This document shows, in pieces, positions 22,912-33,303 of a stretch of DNA of 64,000 bases; within the stretch, counting starts at the first letter, position 1, and the number at the start of each line of letters is the position of its first letter. A program made the position numbers and the translations under genes. Below the pieces are notes generated by a model. That model worked only from the letters and a program-made list of their open reading frames with translations. It was not told where the DNA came from and did not search any database. Location: positions 11,219,201-11,283,200 of the forward strand of contig NC_092670.1 in NCBI RefSeq assembly GCF_964355755.1, written 5' to 3'. Origin of the DNA: Antedon mediterranea. Taxonomy: Eukaryota; Echinodermata; Crinoidea; Comatulida; Antedonidae.

Positions 22912-24428
22912 GAAGACCTCTATCCTAATTCAAGCTATAAAAATTCATTATTAATACTACTGTGCCTATGTGAAAGCTAGTTGTTTGCTGCTATCTACAG
23001 ATTATATTTTTGATTTGTTTACAGAAACTAATACATTATTAATATTATTATTTGTATTTCAATCTAATTATAATATAATTATAATCAAATTATAGATAAT
23101 CGTATTATGAATTATTAATTAAAAAATACTGTATTGCTTGGCAGTCATGGTATTAAAAGAGTATTATTAACGGATTCATTGGTTTTCTAAAAATCTAAAA
23201 TAAGAGTATTTGCAATAATCTCCATTTAAAAAACTGTTTAAGCTCTGTCTACATTATCAAAGTTTATGTGATAAAACATGTGATGTACCCTTAATATGGA
23301 CATGATGATGTTATATCACTACCATATTTTGGCACATCACACTTTTTGTTGTCATAGTTGGATAGTGTAAACAGAGCTTTATAGTATTCTACACATCATG
23401 GTGCTCATCAACATTAAGGGAGCTAAGTTATAAACAAGAAATATTTCTTACAAAAAAACGCTGCTCGCTTATTGAAAAATATTTTTTATTTTAAATGTTT
23501 TTGAAAGTGTCATTTTATTGTCACATAATAGTTATTTTACCTGAAAAAATGTAATTTAAAGCAACAAATACTTAAATTGTCTGTCAGACAATGGTTTTTG
23601 GGTTTCTTTTCTTTTTTTATATGTGAATAAATATTATTTTTTTTGTTACAGAAGTGAATACTCAATTTCTGTCACTTTAGTTAATTTTATTGCTAAGGTC
23701 AAATCTGGGGGTCACTTCATCACCCTAGATATTTCAATTGTGAAGTATCCTATTACAAACACAAACTTTAATGGACTGTTTGGATAATAATTCAATGAAT
23801 ATCTGACAGTGAATATACCAGAAAATAATGCTTAGGGATTTGTAATTTTAGCATGACATGTCCTAATAGACTCTTTCCCAGACGTTTTTTGGGTCTACTG
23901 TAGCAGCTGGAATCAATAAATTATAGTGGAGTTTCCATTTTCACAAAACTGTCTGTCCTTAGAACTATAACTGCTGCTTGCTTTAGCTTCTGATTGAGTA
24001 GTCCTAATGGGACGTAGCGGGCTAGAGCAGCAGCGTGAAAAATCCCAAAATAATTGGATGTCATAAAATAGGCAATATCCAGGGTTCCCATGCCAGGAGT
24101 TTAACAGCATAGAAATACTAAATAACATCTTCAGCAAGCAAAACAATAACTCACTGGGCAGAAGAATCATAATGCAATCGACATAAAATAATGTAATATA
24201 ATGATATACATTTATAATTTAGAAATCAACCTTTGTATTAGAATTCAACTAAGTTCACGAACTTGGCCCAGAAAGACCAGAGGAGAAATTATCCAGATGT
24301 TTTAATGTCCATTTAGTTCATAATTAAATCCCAAAAGTAAACAGTTTTGACCTCCTTAACCGTTCCCATCGTAAAACAATTAGATATTGACAAATTTAAG
24401 CAAAGATTCGACAGGGCCAATTCATCAT
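22912..24428. other. Intergenic DNA between FReD-2 and FReD-3
   Basis: AT-rich spacer with a MITE at 23238-23381. A phrase AACAAGAAATATTTCTTAC at 23434 recurs near 44208 in the dynein-like gene, so it is a dispersed repeat. No gene is supported. Confidence 0.5.
23238..23381. mobile_element. MITE family 1, copy 2
   Basis: Begins TTAAGCTCTGTCTACATTAT and ends GATAGTGTAAACAGAGCTTT, inverted ends of about 24 bases, with the internal inverted pair ATGTGATGTACCC / GGCACATCACACTT. Confidence 0.7.
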
Positions 24429-24770
24429 TGTAACCTCCCCAGATAAGATCAATCATTTCCACTTAAACACCCCTGGATCAACTTAGGACCAATTATTAGC
24501 TCCAGAAATGACGTAATGACATATGGACATATGCTAATGAACTGAGCCGATATACCCCCAAGTTTTAGAAGAGCCCAGACACACCTCACAGCCACTTCTC
24601 CAGAAGCAGACCTACACACCTCACACCTCACCGACAGCATCACTGTATCCTCTGTTCCTGTTTCTATATTGTTTTGTATTGAGTATACAACGTATTATTG
24701 AATAAGCAATATATGTGTTACTACAGTCCAGCGAGTAGAGTCCTCTTTACAAGTCAGAAACCTCATAACA
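24429..24770 (+). mobile_element. Possible solo LTR
   Basis: A segment that starts TGTAACCTCCCC and ends CATAACA, with CT-rich promoter-like sequence and a GAATAAGCAATATATGTG phrase typical of LTR 3' parts. No matching flanking duplication was found, so the call is weak. Confidence 0.25.
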
Positions 24771-25026
24771 CTATATTACAATAATGGTAGAACACATAAC
24801 AATCACAACTCCTTAAAAGAAGTGATGGGAGAACCTGAAAGTACATTATTGTAAAAGACAACTGTCTGTTTGAAAGCTCTTTTCTCACTAAGTTTCCTGT
24901 CACAGAAGTTTGAGATAACAAACATACATGCATTTAATACATTTTATATGAACAGAATACAAGGCTTTATTCTGTATTCTAGTACATGATGTGTATTTAA
25001 CAGCTCAATGAACTGATATAGAATAA

Positions 25027-25140
25027 CATCTGGGTTGTTCCCAAACAAATCAATAGAGAGGTGTCCCAATACATTGTGAGACCTGTGATAATACATTTTG
25101 TGTGTAGGGAATATTGAACCAGTTGTGAGAATTACACTTC
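25027..25140 (+). promoter_or_regulatory. Decayed FReD-type promoter upstream of FReD-3
   Basis: Aligns with 16622-16745: AACATCTGGGTTGT and GGGAATATTGAACCAGTTGTG are recognisable. The CCAAT box has become CAAAT and the TATA box is gone. FReD-3 is therefore probably expressed under different control than FReD-1 and FReD-2. Confidence 0.5.
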
Positions 25141-25356
25141 TATTTGAAACTAAAAGCATTTGATGAACTTCAACAATGTATGCATTCACAATTTTTAGCA
25201 ATGAATTGTGACTGAACAGACGTTAGTTGACTTGCTCCATCTAAAACTGAATTTAATCTATGTTTTGTCACATTTTTCTATAAGCTAAGTGATTATTTTT
25301 TGGTCCTTTTAACTCTTGTCACTACACTTATTCGCTGACGACCTTTCAAGTCGATT

Positions 25357-28300
25357 ATGGTGAAAAAGGAGCCCAAGAATGTAGCCAAACATGACACGGT
25401 GGATGAATCTGGTTGGTGCAAATTTCAAAAGCTATCAACTGAATTATGTGGAATTCAGGGGAAGCTGGACTCTGTGCTGAAAGATCAACGAGACATCCTA
25501 AAGAGAATAGACAACATGGGATCTAAGCAAACTCAAATAATTAATTCACTAGCAAACCTGGAAAATCAGGTAGATATTATAACTTTTAATTAATTAATTA
25601 AACTACTTCTACTGTTGAAACCAGTGAATCTAACTCAAAAACCAAATTAACAAGTTTGAATGCTATTCTAGATCTTTCAATTTCATAGTTGCTATTAAAA
25701 TGTATCCATCATCTACAACACTGTGAAGATGTTGTTAAAAACAGCCCATTTTTGTCACATGACTTTAAATGTGCGATATATTTACTTAAAAAACAAAGCA
25801 TTGAGATATGCTGATCAAGGTGTACAGTGAGGAGAAAAAGCCTACATTCCGTAGCAGAAACCTCTACATAGATTGTCAGTTATACTGAGAACAAAAGAAC
25901 TGATAGGCCTGGAGGTGGCATAGCCATATAGTATATCTAGATCAGACACATCAATACATATTGCATAATGATCTTTCTTCTATTATTCCAACAATTCTGA
26001 ATCTATTTTATTAAAATTAAACCCCAGACAAAAAATATTTCTGTAATGTACCGAAACCCTGAATTAACATTAACTACTATTTCTTAATATACAGTATATT
26101 TAATATATTTTTTATGCATATTGTTAATTTTTATGTATTTTTTTTCGTCATGAATCTGTTTTTTTCTGTGATGTTTAGCTTTTTACAATATGTACTACAA
26201 TAATTTCACTTGTTCTGCTTTTTGTAATGTTTTTTTATATACCTGAATAAATAAAAAATAAATAAAATTTCTAAAATTATCCATAATGAAAACAAACTGC
26301 AGGGATTTCAATATTGATCTACTAAACTGCAATTCAAACATCTAAATTTATCAGTAGGTCAACTTTGTTTAAACCTACACACTTACCACAATGACTTCAA
26401 CCCAATCGATAAAATCTCTCTCTAAAATTTAGATATATCTGATCATTTTCCCATCTTCTTTCTAAATAATTTGTCTGACAATACAATGAAGCAGGAGTTT
26501 AAATGTATTCATATCTAAATTAATAAAAAAACATTTATCATTTAAAATAATTATAATCATTATATTTCTTGTGTATCAAATATTGTAGTGTCTATAGACA
26601 CGGCGACCGAGAGGTCAAAAGGTTGTAGAGCACATAAAGTGTGTGCGGTTTTGTTGTGCTGCGAGCACGCCATATCGATAATAAAGGCACCGTTGTTTGT
26701 GTTAAATAGAGTTAACCCGTCTCGTGTTATTACTACATTGTTATGACGACTAAGAGAGTAAGTGTATAGGAACTTACAGAGGTAACTAACTTTACAGTGG
26801 CGACGAGGATAAATTTATAGAATGGCTTTTCAGGTAAGCCCAATTGCCGGTTTTGATACGACGGACAGCCAAGCCCTCGGACAACGTTGGGAAAAATGGC
26901 GGAAATCTTTTGAGTTGTACATAGTTGCAAGCAACGTCAAAAACAACCAGCAAAAGAAGGCTATATTATTACATACAGCAGGGGAAGGAGTACAGGAGTT
27001 ATTTGAAACGTTAACAAAGGAAGATGACACTTATGAAAAAGCAATCGAAGCGCTAAATGCTTATTTTTTGCCGAAGAAAAATGTTGCATTTGAAAGGCAT
27101 GTTTATCGACAAGCTGTGCAGGAGAACGGGGAAACGATGGACAGTTTTGCTACACGCCTGAAGAAATTGATAAAAACATGTGAGTACGAAACTGAACTAG
27201 AAAAAGATATGATAAGAGATCAAATAATTGAAAAGTGTAGATCAAAGAAGTTGAGAATTAGATTGCTTAGAGAGGAAAAATTAACATTAGACAAAGCGTT
27301 AGAAATAGCACGGGCACATGAGCTAGCGGACACGCAGGCACATCAAATGGAAGCTTCGAGATTACAGACCACGCAACAACAACAAGGTAGCGTCGAAGGC
27401 GCGTACGTGATTAGTCAAAACAACCGCCGCGAAGCAATTCGCGATAGTAACCGAAAAAAGTGGGCGGAGTCTAAGAAAAGTTACAGTAGTGCTTCGAGCT
27501 CGAGTGGAGGAGATAAGACGTGTTATCGTTGTGGCAAACCAGGTCACATAGCTAAAACTTGTAGTGTTGTGAATAACAAGAAATGTCATAATTGCGGAAA
27601 ATCTGGACATTTTGCGGTAGTGTGCCAGTCAAAAAAAACCAAGTAATCACTCAAGAAAGTCTAAACCAAGAAAAGTGTATCAAACCACGACGAACAGTAG
27701 TTCTGATAGTGATACTGATAACTCTGAGACTTTATTTGTTATAAAAACAAAAGATACTAAACCATTGTGTACTGTAAATGTTAAAGGTAAAGATGTAAGG
27801 TGTTTGATTGATTCAGGAGCCAGTGTAAATATTATTAATTATGATATTGCTAGAGAATTAAACATAAAGATTAGGCCTAGCAAGATGAAAGTGTATACTT
27901 ATGGATCAAAAGAACCATTAAGAGTAAAAGGAGAGTTTGATGCCTATGTGCATTATGGAAAAAAAGGTATAAATACAACATTTGTGGTAATTGATAATAA
28001 GGAATGTTGTACAATCCTTGGGTATAGAGGTGCAAGTGATCTTAACATATTAAAGATAGATATGTTGTGTAATGTCCAAGTCAATGACAAAAATGATCAG
28101 TTGTTTAACGAATACAAGGATGTCTTTACCGGAGTTGGTAAATTAAAGAATTATGAATTAAAGATACATATTGATGATAAGGTACAGCCCATAGTTCAAC
28201 CACAAAGAAGAATTCCTTTTAACTTAAGAAATGCAGTAGAAAGAAAGTTAAATGAGTTGTTAGATCATGACATAATAGAGCCGGTACAGGGTCCCACATC

Positions 28301-31300
28301 GTGGATATCATCACCAGTTTTTGTACCTAAGAAAAATAGTGATGATTTGAGAATGTGTATAGATATGCGTAGGGCAAATGAGGCCATAATGAGGGTTAGA
28401 TATCCCATACCGACGATTGAAGAAGTTTTACATGACATGAATGGAGCCACACTATTCTCGAAAATAGATCTTAAATGGGGGTTCCACCAAATTGAACTGG
28501 ATGATAAGTCACGTGACATAACTACATTCATAACACATTGTGGGTTATTTAGGTTTAAACGTCTCATGTTCGGTATTACAAGTGCCCCTGAAATGTTCCA
28601 GCATATCATGGAACAAGTACTGGCGAAATGTAAAGGGGTAAAGGTAATTGCCGATGACATAGTGGTGTATGGTTGTAATCAGAAAGAGCATGACGTAAAT
28701 CTAAAGAATGTATTAAATACATTAAGAGAAAGAGGGTTAACGGCAAACTTGGACAAATGCAAGTTTGGTCTAGATAAGTTAGATTATATGGGAAATGTAT
28801 TGTCCAAAGATGGATTAGAGGTGTCTAAACAAAAAGTAGTTGCTGTGAAAGAAGCAAAGGTTCCGACAAATGTTGCGGAAGTTAGAAGTTTCTTAGGTTT
28901 GGTCGGGTATTGTGGAAGATATATAAATAATCTTTCAACAAGGGAAGAACCATTACGAAGATTAACACGGGCAAAACAACCCTGGGTCTGGGGTAAAGAA
29001 CAAAATGATTCTTTAAATGACCTGAAGAATGCACTTACAAGTGCAGAAGCAATGGCATATTACAATAACAAGGCTAAAACACAAGTTATAACTGATGCTA
29101 GCCCAGTTGGGGTAGGGGCAATTCTAGTACAAAAACAGGATGATGGCATGTTTAAGCCTGTGTTGTATGCCAGTAGATCGCTAACTGATGTCGAACGGAG
29201 GTATTCCCAAACAGAAAAAGAGGCCCTGGGGATAGTTTGGGCATGTGAGAGGTTCCATTTGTATCTGTACGGAATTAAGTTTGATTTAATTACAGATCAT
29301 AAACCGTTAGAGGTTATTTACTCAGCACGATCGAAACCATCAGCGAGAATAGAACGCTGGGTTTTAAGATTACAACGGTATACTTTTAGTGTTATTTATA
29401 GACCAGGAAGGTTAAATGCTGCTGATGCCCTCTCAAGATTGCCACTTGTAGTAGAGTCTAAGAGAAATGTAGCTGAAGAGTATATATATTTTGTTGCAAA
29501 GAGTGCAACACCAATGGCCTTAACCACTAAAGAAATAGAACAAGTTTCAATGAAAGACGAAACAATGATATGCTTAAGGGAAGCAATCACTAATAATAAT
29601 TGGTCAAATCCAAAAGTAGAAAGCTTCAAACATGTAAGAACGGAGCTAGCAGTAATAGGGAAGTTGATTTTAAGGCAACATAGAATTGTAGTGCCAGAAG
29701 AGTTAAGGAAACAAGTATTGAATTTGGCACATGAGGGACACCAAGGCATAGTAAAATGTAAATCTAGATTAAGGACAAAGGTTTGGTGGCCTGGAATCGA
29801 TAGAGAAATTGAGAATTATGTAAAAGTGTGTCAGGCTTGTCAGGTAGTCGATAGACAAAGTAGACCTGAACCAATGAAACCAACCGATCTGCCACGGAAG
29901 CCATGGCAGCATATTGGTATTGATTTGTGTGGTCCGTTTCCTGGAGGGGAAAGCTTATTAGTAGCAGTGGACTATTATTCTAGATGGTTTGAGGTAGGTG
30001 TACTACACTCAACCACAGCAGGGAAAGTGATTGAGACCTTAGATAATTGGTTCACAACTCACGGATTACCAGAGATGATCGTGAGTGATAATGGTCCTCA
30101 GTTTAGAGGTGATGAGTTTAAGAGGTTCGTAAATGAGAACGGAATTTCTCACAGAAAAACTACACCTTATTCTCCTCAAGCAAACGGAGAAGTCGAAAGG
30201 CAGAATAAAACACTCCTAAAAGCTATTAGAGCAATGTCTGCCGAAGGGAAAGTGTGGAAGAGAGAGATTAATAAGTTTCTGTTGGCGTACAGAACAACAC
30301 CACACTGTGTTACTGGTGAAAGTCCAGCACAATTGATGTATGGTAGACAACTCAGGACCAAGTTGCCTGAGATGGGTAATGAAGGGAGAGACCCAAACGA
30401 TGATGATATTAGAGTTAAGGATTATGAAAGTAAAGTAAAACAGAAGGAATATTGGGATAAAAGAAAGAAATCGAAAGAATCAGAAATTAAGAAAGGAGAT
30501 AAAGTGTTTGTGAAACAGGATAAGAAAAATAAGTTGAGTACGACTTATGGAGAGATGCCATATAGTGTAATAGAAAAGAAGGGAAACAGTGTTCAGATCG
30601 AAAACGATGAAGGGGTACAGAAACGAAGAAATGTAAAAGACCTTAAAAAGATTGAGTTTGAAAAGGGTAATGAGAAAGTAAATGAATCTGATGTTACAGA
30701 GTAGAAGTTTATAGTTTTAATGTTATAGTTTTAATGTTAGTTAATTTTAGTTGTTATCTTAAATGAGAAAAGAAGGGATGTAGTGTCTATAGACACGGCG
30801 ACCGAGAGGTCAAAAGGTTGTAGAGCACATAAAGTGTGTGCGGTTTTGTTGTGCTGCGAGCACGCCATATCGATAATAAAGGCACCGTTGTTTGTGTTAA
30901 ATAGAGTTAACCCGTCTCGTGTTATTACTACATTGTTATGACGACTAAGAGAGTAAGTGTATAGGAACTTACAGAGGTAACTAACTTTACAAATATAATA
31001 AACTTGATTTATAGTAATGACTTACTTTCTTTTTTGTTTCAACTTAGTTCAACCCAAAGGAGCCACTTAATCGTAGAAAAGGGATAATAAAAGAATGGTG
31101 TATTTGTTCTACAGGATTTATACAAGGAATTTTCTGTTTGTTGGTTGCACTGGCCGCTATCATTATCTGTAGTCAGCTAATTTTTCCTTTTCCCAGTAAG
31201 TAGAATGTATATAAAAAACAATAACAATTTTGGGAAATTCATTCATATTTTTAATTTGGAATACCATGATTACATAATATATCCATAGCAGCACAAGAAT

Positions 31301-33303
31301 CTAAGAAATAATAAAGGAAAATGAAAAATTATCTGAGATGTAAATTTAAAAACATTATAGTTCAACTATATGATATTATAAAAGAAAAGAAGTTTCAAGT
31401 GTAATCTTTCATTTTTGTGGTTGAATACATTGAAACTCAAATGGTCACTTCCACAATTTTCTAAGAATTTTTTTGTTTTTTTAGGCTCAAAATGTTGTTC
31501 AATTTTGTTGTATTGAATTGCAATTATCAAAGTCGACTATTATGAATGTTGAAAGTTTTACTACAAAGTCGATATAAGGTCTTTATGGAATAATATTTCT
31601 TGTTAATTCCACAAATTGATATTAAGGAGCAAGCCTTATTAAATACTACTGTATGTTGTCTTTAATAAACTTTGAGTTTTTCATTAAATAAAGAGAAACA
31701 ACTTTCAAAGATTACATTTTGGATAAAAAGACAATTGTATAAAATTAAATAATATCAGATATTTTCTTTTCAATCAAACTTTGTATTGTTTGTAGTTTTT
31801 CGAGACTGTGATGAAATTAAGCTAAAAAATCGAAATGCTCTTAGTAAAGATTATTTGATACAGCCACATGATGGAAGACCAGAGTTTACTGTGTACTGTG
31901 ACATGCAGAGGAAAGCTGGAGGCTGGACAGTAAGTATTGTCACTAATTTATCAGCGGGGAAAAATGTGCACAGAATTTTCATGGCTCCATATTCATTGCA
32001 AATCTAATACAGCATTGTTACAGGCTATTATTCATTGGGAAAAAACAACATCACACAACAAGAATAATTTGCACAACATTTGTAAGAGCTACCAGAGGAA
32101 GTAGATTCATTAGATACAAGACCAACCACACTAAAGTTTGAAAACTGGCAAGAACAAAACAAAATAAAAATACATTTTAACAAATGTTTTCTATAGTAAT
32201 ATTACTGGTAACGTTTTTTCCAGGTTTAAAGTAGTATATAGATTAGCTTACGATAGTATAAAACTAATTATTAAGTATCATCTGTTTATGGTTATCATCA
32301 GGTGATACAAAGAAGAGAAGATAGATCAGTTGATTTCTACCGTAATTGGGCAGAATACAAAGATGGTTTTGGAAATGTGAACTCAAATTTCTGGCTTGGT
32401 AATGAACAGATCAACCGTATAACATCTGATGGCAGTTTTGAACTTCTAATAGAGATGACAGACCACTTAAATGTAATGAAGATTGCAAGATATTCTCACT
32501 TTCATATTGATGATGAGGAATCTAACTATGTTTTGACAATCAGTGGATACACAGGAACTGCAGGTTAGTATCTTCAATCAAACATAATTATTTCAAAACA
32601 AACAAAAGTTTAAAATAATTTATTTTTGGCTGAGGTGGCAAGATAGTGGATGTAATAATGGATTGCGATATAAATATACTAGTACAGTAATTCAATACAT
32701 TTAGCTGGTGCTTGATTTTTTACTTTTACAAACAAAATATAATATATTTAAATAAACAGACCAACCCAAAAATTAGTTGAAGTTGACAGTATAATCAAAT
32801 AAGTATAATATATATTATTAAAAGCATTTTAAACCAAAGTATCATCTTTGTAAAAAGTGTACGTTACAATTTAAGGAAAACAAGAATTCACTATTTACAG
32901 TTTAGTGAAGAAACAAATTGAAATAATTTACAAATGGTATATTATGGTTTCCAACATGTATCTTAATTACCATGCTCTATACAAAATAAAAGAAAATTAA
33001 TTTACTTTTAATATAAGATTACTAAAACTCAAGATGATATGTTTTGTTTGTTTAGGTGATTCTTTGGCATCCCACAATGGTCAACAATTTTCAACCAAAG
33101 ACAGAGACAATGATAAGAACAGTGCTAACTGTGCTGAGGCATGCAAAGGTGGTTGGTGGTACAATAACTGTGCTTCTTCAAACCTGAATGGGCTTTACCT
33201 TACACCAGGTACAGATGATAGTAAAGGCATCAGCTGGTATCATTTCTATAATAATAACAACAGTCTCAAGAAGACAGTGATGATGGTTAAAAGAGCACCA
33301 TAA
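25357..33303 (+). CDS. FReD-3: type II membrane-anchored fibrinogen-related protein
   Basis: Exons 25357-25569, 31048-31195, 31796-31929, 32302-32563 and 33056-33303; phases fit and total 334 residues. Residues 1-71 form a charged segment with a heptad-like stretch (LDSVLKDQRDILKRIDNM). Residues 79-86 are basic, and about 95-117 are hydrophobic (IFCLLVALAAIIICSQ). Basic residues before the segment predict an inside N terminus and an outside FReD. Residues 121-334 are a full FReD with FRDCDEI, YCDM, FWLGNEQI, DRDND and GGWWYNNC. FIBCD1 is a known type II FReD protein, but its coiled coil lies outside whereas this one would be cytoplasmic. The membrane exon is homologous to the signal-peptide exon of FReD-1 and FReD-2. 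Assignment of the first exon is by phase and splice fit. Intron 1 hosts an intact Gypsy element. Confidence 0.8.
25870..26500 (+). pseudogene. Degenerate LINE endonuclease remnant
   Basis: Broken frames give RTDRPGGGIAI near 25900, then DFNIDLLNCNSN near 26310 and ISDHFPIFF near 26440, all hallmarks of the apurinic endonuclease domain of non-LTR retrotransposons. Between them, 26055-26270 ends in CCTGAATAAATAAAAAATAA, like the tail of the LINE at 7350. The remnant is in FReD-3 intron 1 and is dead. Confidence 0.6.
26584..26796 (+). repeat. 5' LTR
   Basis: 213 bases from TGTAGTGTCTATAGACACGG to CTAACTTTACA, identical to the 3' LTR. It contains an AATAAAGGCACCG phrase likely to serve as polyadenylation signal. 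Confidence 0.95.
26798..26810 (+). promoter_or_regulatory. Primer-binding site
   Basis: TGGCGACGAGGAT begins one base after the 5' LTR. The leading TGG pairs with a tRNA CCA end, and the site would prime minus-strand cDNA synthesis. The tRNA species is not determined. Confidence 0.7.
26822..27646 (+). CDS. gag: Gypsy Gag polyprotein
   Basis: 274 residues. The N-terminal two thirds is a capsid-like helical region (KWRKSFELYIVASN, YFLPKKNVAFERHVY) related to the retrotransposon gag/UBN2 type. Two zinc knuckles close the protein: CYRCGKPGHIAKTC and CHNCGKSGHFAVVC, which bind the element's RNA. It would form the cytoplasmic virus-like particle. The ATG at 26822 lies 12 bases after the primer-binding site. 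The stop at 27644 is preceded by a run of eight A residues at 27631-27638, where the ribosome may shift into pol. Confidence 0.92.
   Translation: MAFQVSPIAGFDTTDSQALGQRWEKWRKSFELYIVASNVKNNQQKKAILLHTAGEGVQELFETLTKEDDTYEKAIEALNAYFLPKKNVAFERHVYRQAVQENGETMDSFATRLKKLIKTCEYETELEKDMIRDQIIEKCRSKKLRIRLLREEKLTLDKALEIARAHELADTQAHQMEASRLQTTQQQQGSVEGAYVISQNNRREAIRDSNRKKWAESKKSYSSASSSSGGDKTCYRCGKPGHIAKTCSVVNNKKCHNCGKSGHFAVVCQSKKTK
27621..30704 (+). CDS. pol: Gypsy Pol polyprotein (protease, RT, RNase H, integrase)
   Basis: Open in the +1 frame relative to gag from just after a TAG at 27618 to TAG at 30702, with no in-frame ATG at its start, so it should be made by +1 frameshifting in the short overlap with gag. 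Domains in order: protease with LIDSGASVNII; reverse transcriptase with FSKIDLKWGFHQIEL and catalytic IADDIVVYG; RNase H with TDASPVGVGAIL; integrase with an HHCC zinc-binding region (HEGHQG, CQACQ), then GIDLCGPFP, SDNGPQF and the catalytic Glu in QANGEVERQ. The C terminus has a GPY/F-like module (MPYSVIEKKGNSVQIE). All key residues are present and there is no stop or shift, so the element looks competent. Confidence 0.92.
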   Translation, partial: CASQKKPSNHSRKSKPRKVYQTTTNSSSDSDTDNSETLFVIKTKDTKPLCTVNVKGKDVRCLIDSGASVNIINYDIARELNIKIRPSKMKVYTYGSKEPLRVKGEFDAYVHYGKKGINTTFVVIDNKECCTILGYRGASDLNILKIDMLCNVQVNDKNDQLFNEYKDVFTGVGKLKNYELKIHIDDKVQPIVQPQRRIPFNLRNAVERKLNELLDHDIIEPVQGPTSWISSPVFVPKKNSDDLRMCIDMRRANEAIMRVRYPIPTIEEVLHDMNGATLFSKIDLKWGFHQIELDDKSRDITTFITHCGLFRFKRLMFGITSAPEMFQHIMEQVLAKCKGVKVIADDIVVYGCNQKEHDVNLKNVLNTLRERGLTANLDKCKFGLDKLDYMGNVLSKDGLEVSKQKVVAVKEAKVPTNVAEVRSFLGLVGYCGRYINNLSTREEPLRRLTRAKQPWVWGKEQNDSLNDLKNALTSAEAMAYYNNKAKTQVITDASPVGVGAILVQKQDDGMFKPVLYASRSLTDVERRYSQTEKEALGIVWACERFHLYLYGIKFDLITDHKPLEVIYSARSKPSARIERWVLRLQRYTFSVIYRPGRLNAADALSRLPLVVESKRNVAEEYIYFVAKSATPMALTTKEIEQVSMKDETMICLREAITNNNWSNPKVESFKHVRTELAVIGKLILRQHRIVVPEELRKQVLNLAHEGHQGIVKCKSRLRTKVWWPGIDREIENYVKVCQACQVVDRQSRPEPMKPTDLPRKPWQHIGIDLCGPFPGGESLLVAVDYYSRWFEVGVLHSTTAGKVIETLDNWFTTHGLPEMIVSDNGPQFRGDEFKRFVNENGISHRKTTPYSPQANGEVERQNKTLLKAIRAMSAEGKVWKREINKFLLAYRTTPHCVTGESPAQLMYGRQLRTKLPEMGNEGRDPNDDDIRVKDYESKVKQKEYWDKRKKSKESEIKKGDKVFVKQDKKNKLSTTYGEMPYSVIEKKGNSVQIENDEGVQKRRNVKDLKKIEFEKGNEKVNESDVTE
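30765..30778 (+). promoter_or_regulatory. Polypurine tract
   Basis: GAGAAAAGAAGGGA immediately upstream of the 3' LTR, the expected plus-strand primer. Confidence 0.8.
30779..30991 (+). repeat. 3' LTR
   Basis: 213 bases identical to 26584-26796, followed by the AATAT target duplication. Confidence 0.95.

Larger units (their letters stand above)
26584..30991 (+). mobile_element. Intact Ty3/Gypsy LTR retrotransposon
   Basis: 4408 bases with two identical 213-bp LTRs, TG...CA ends, AATAT target duplications (26579-26583 and 30992-30996), a primer-binding site, a polypurine tract and open gag and pol frames. No env-like frame follows pol. Two CCHC knuckles and the absence of env would suit the Mag/SURL lineage known from sea urchins, though this was not tested. 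Identical LTRs mean a very recent insertion. It is in the sense orientation inside FReD-3 intron 1 and ends 56 bases before the next exon. Confidence 0.93.

Noticed and set aside
28265-30361. Minus-strand frames opposite the Gypsy pol
   Set aside because: They are antisense shadows of a clearly functional pol frame.
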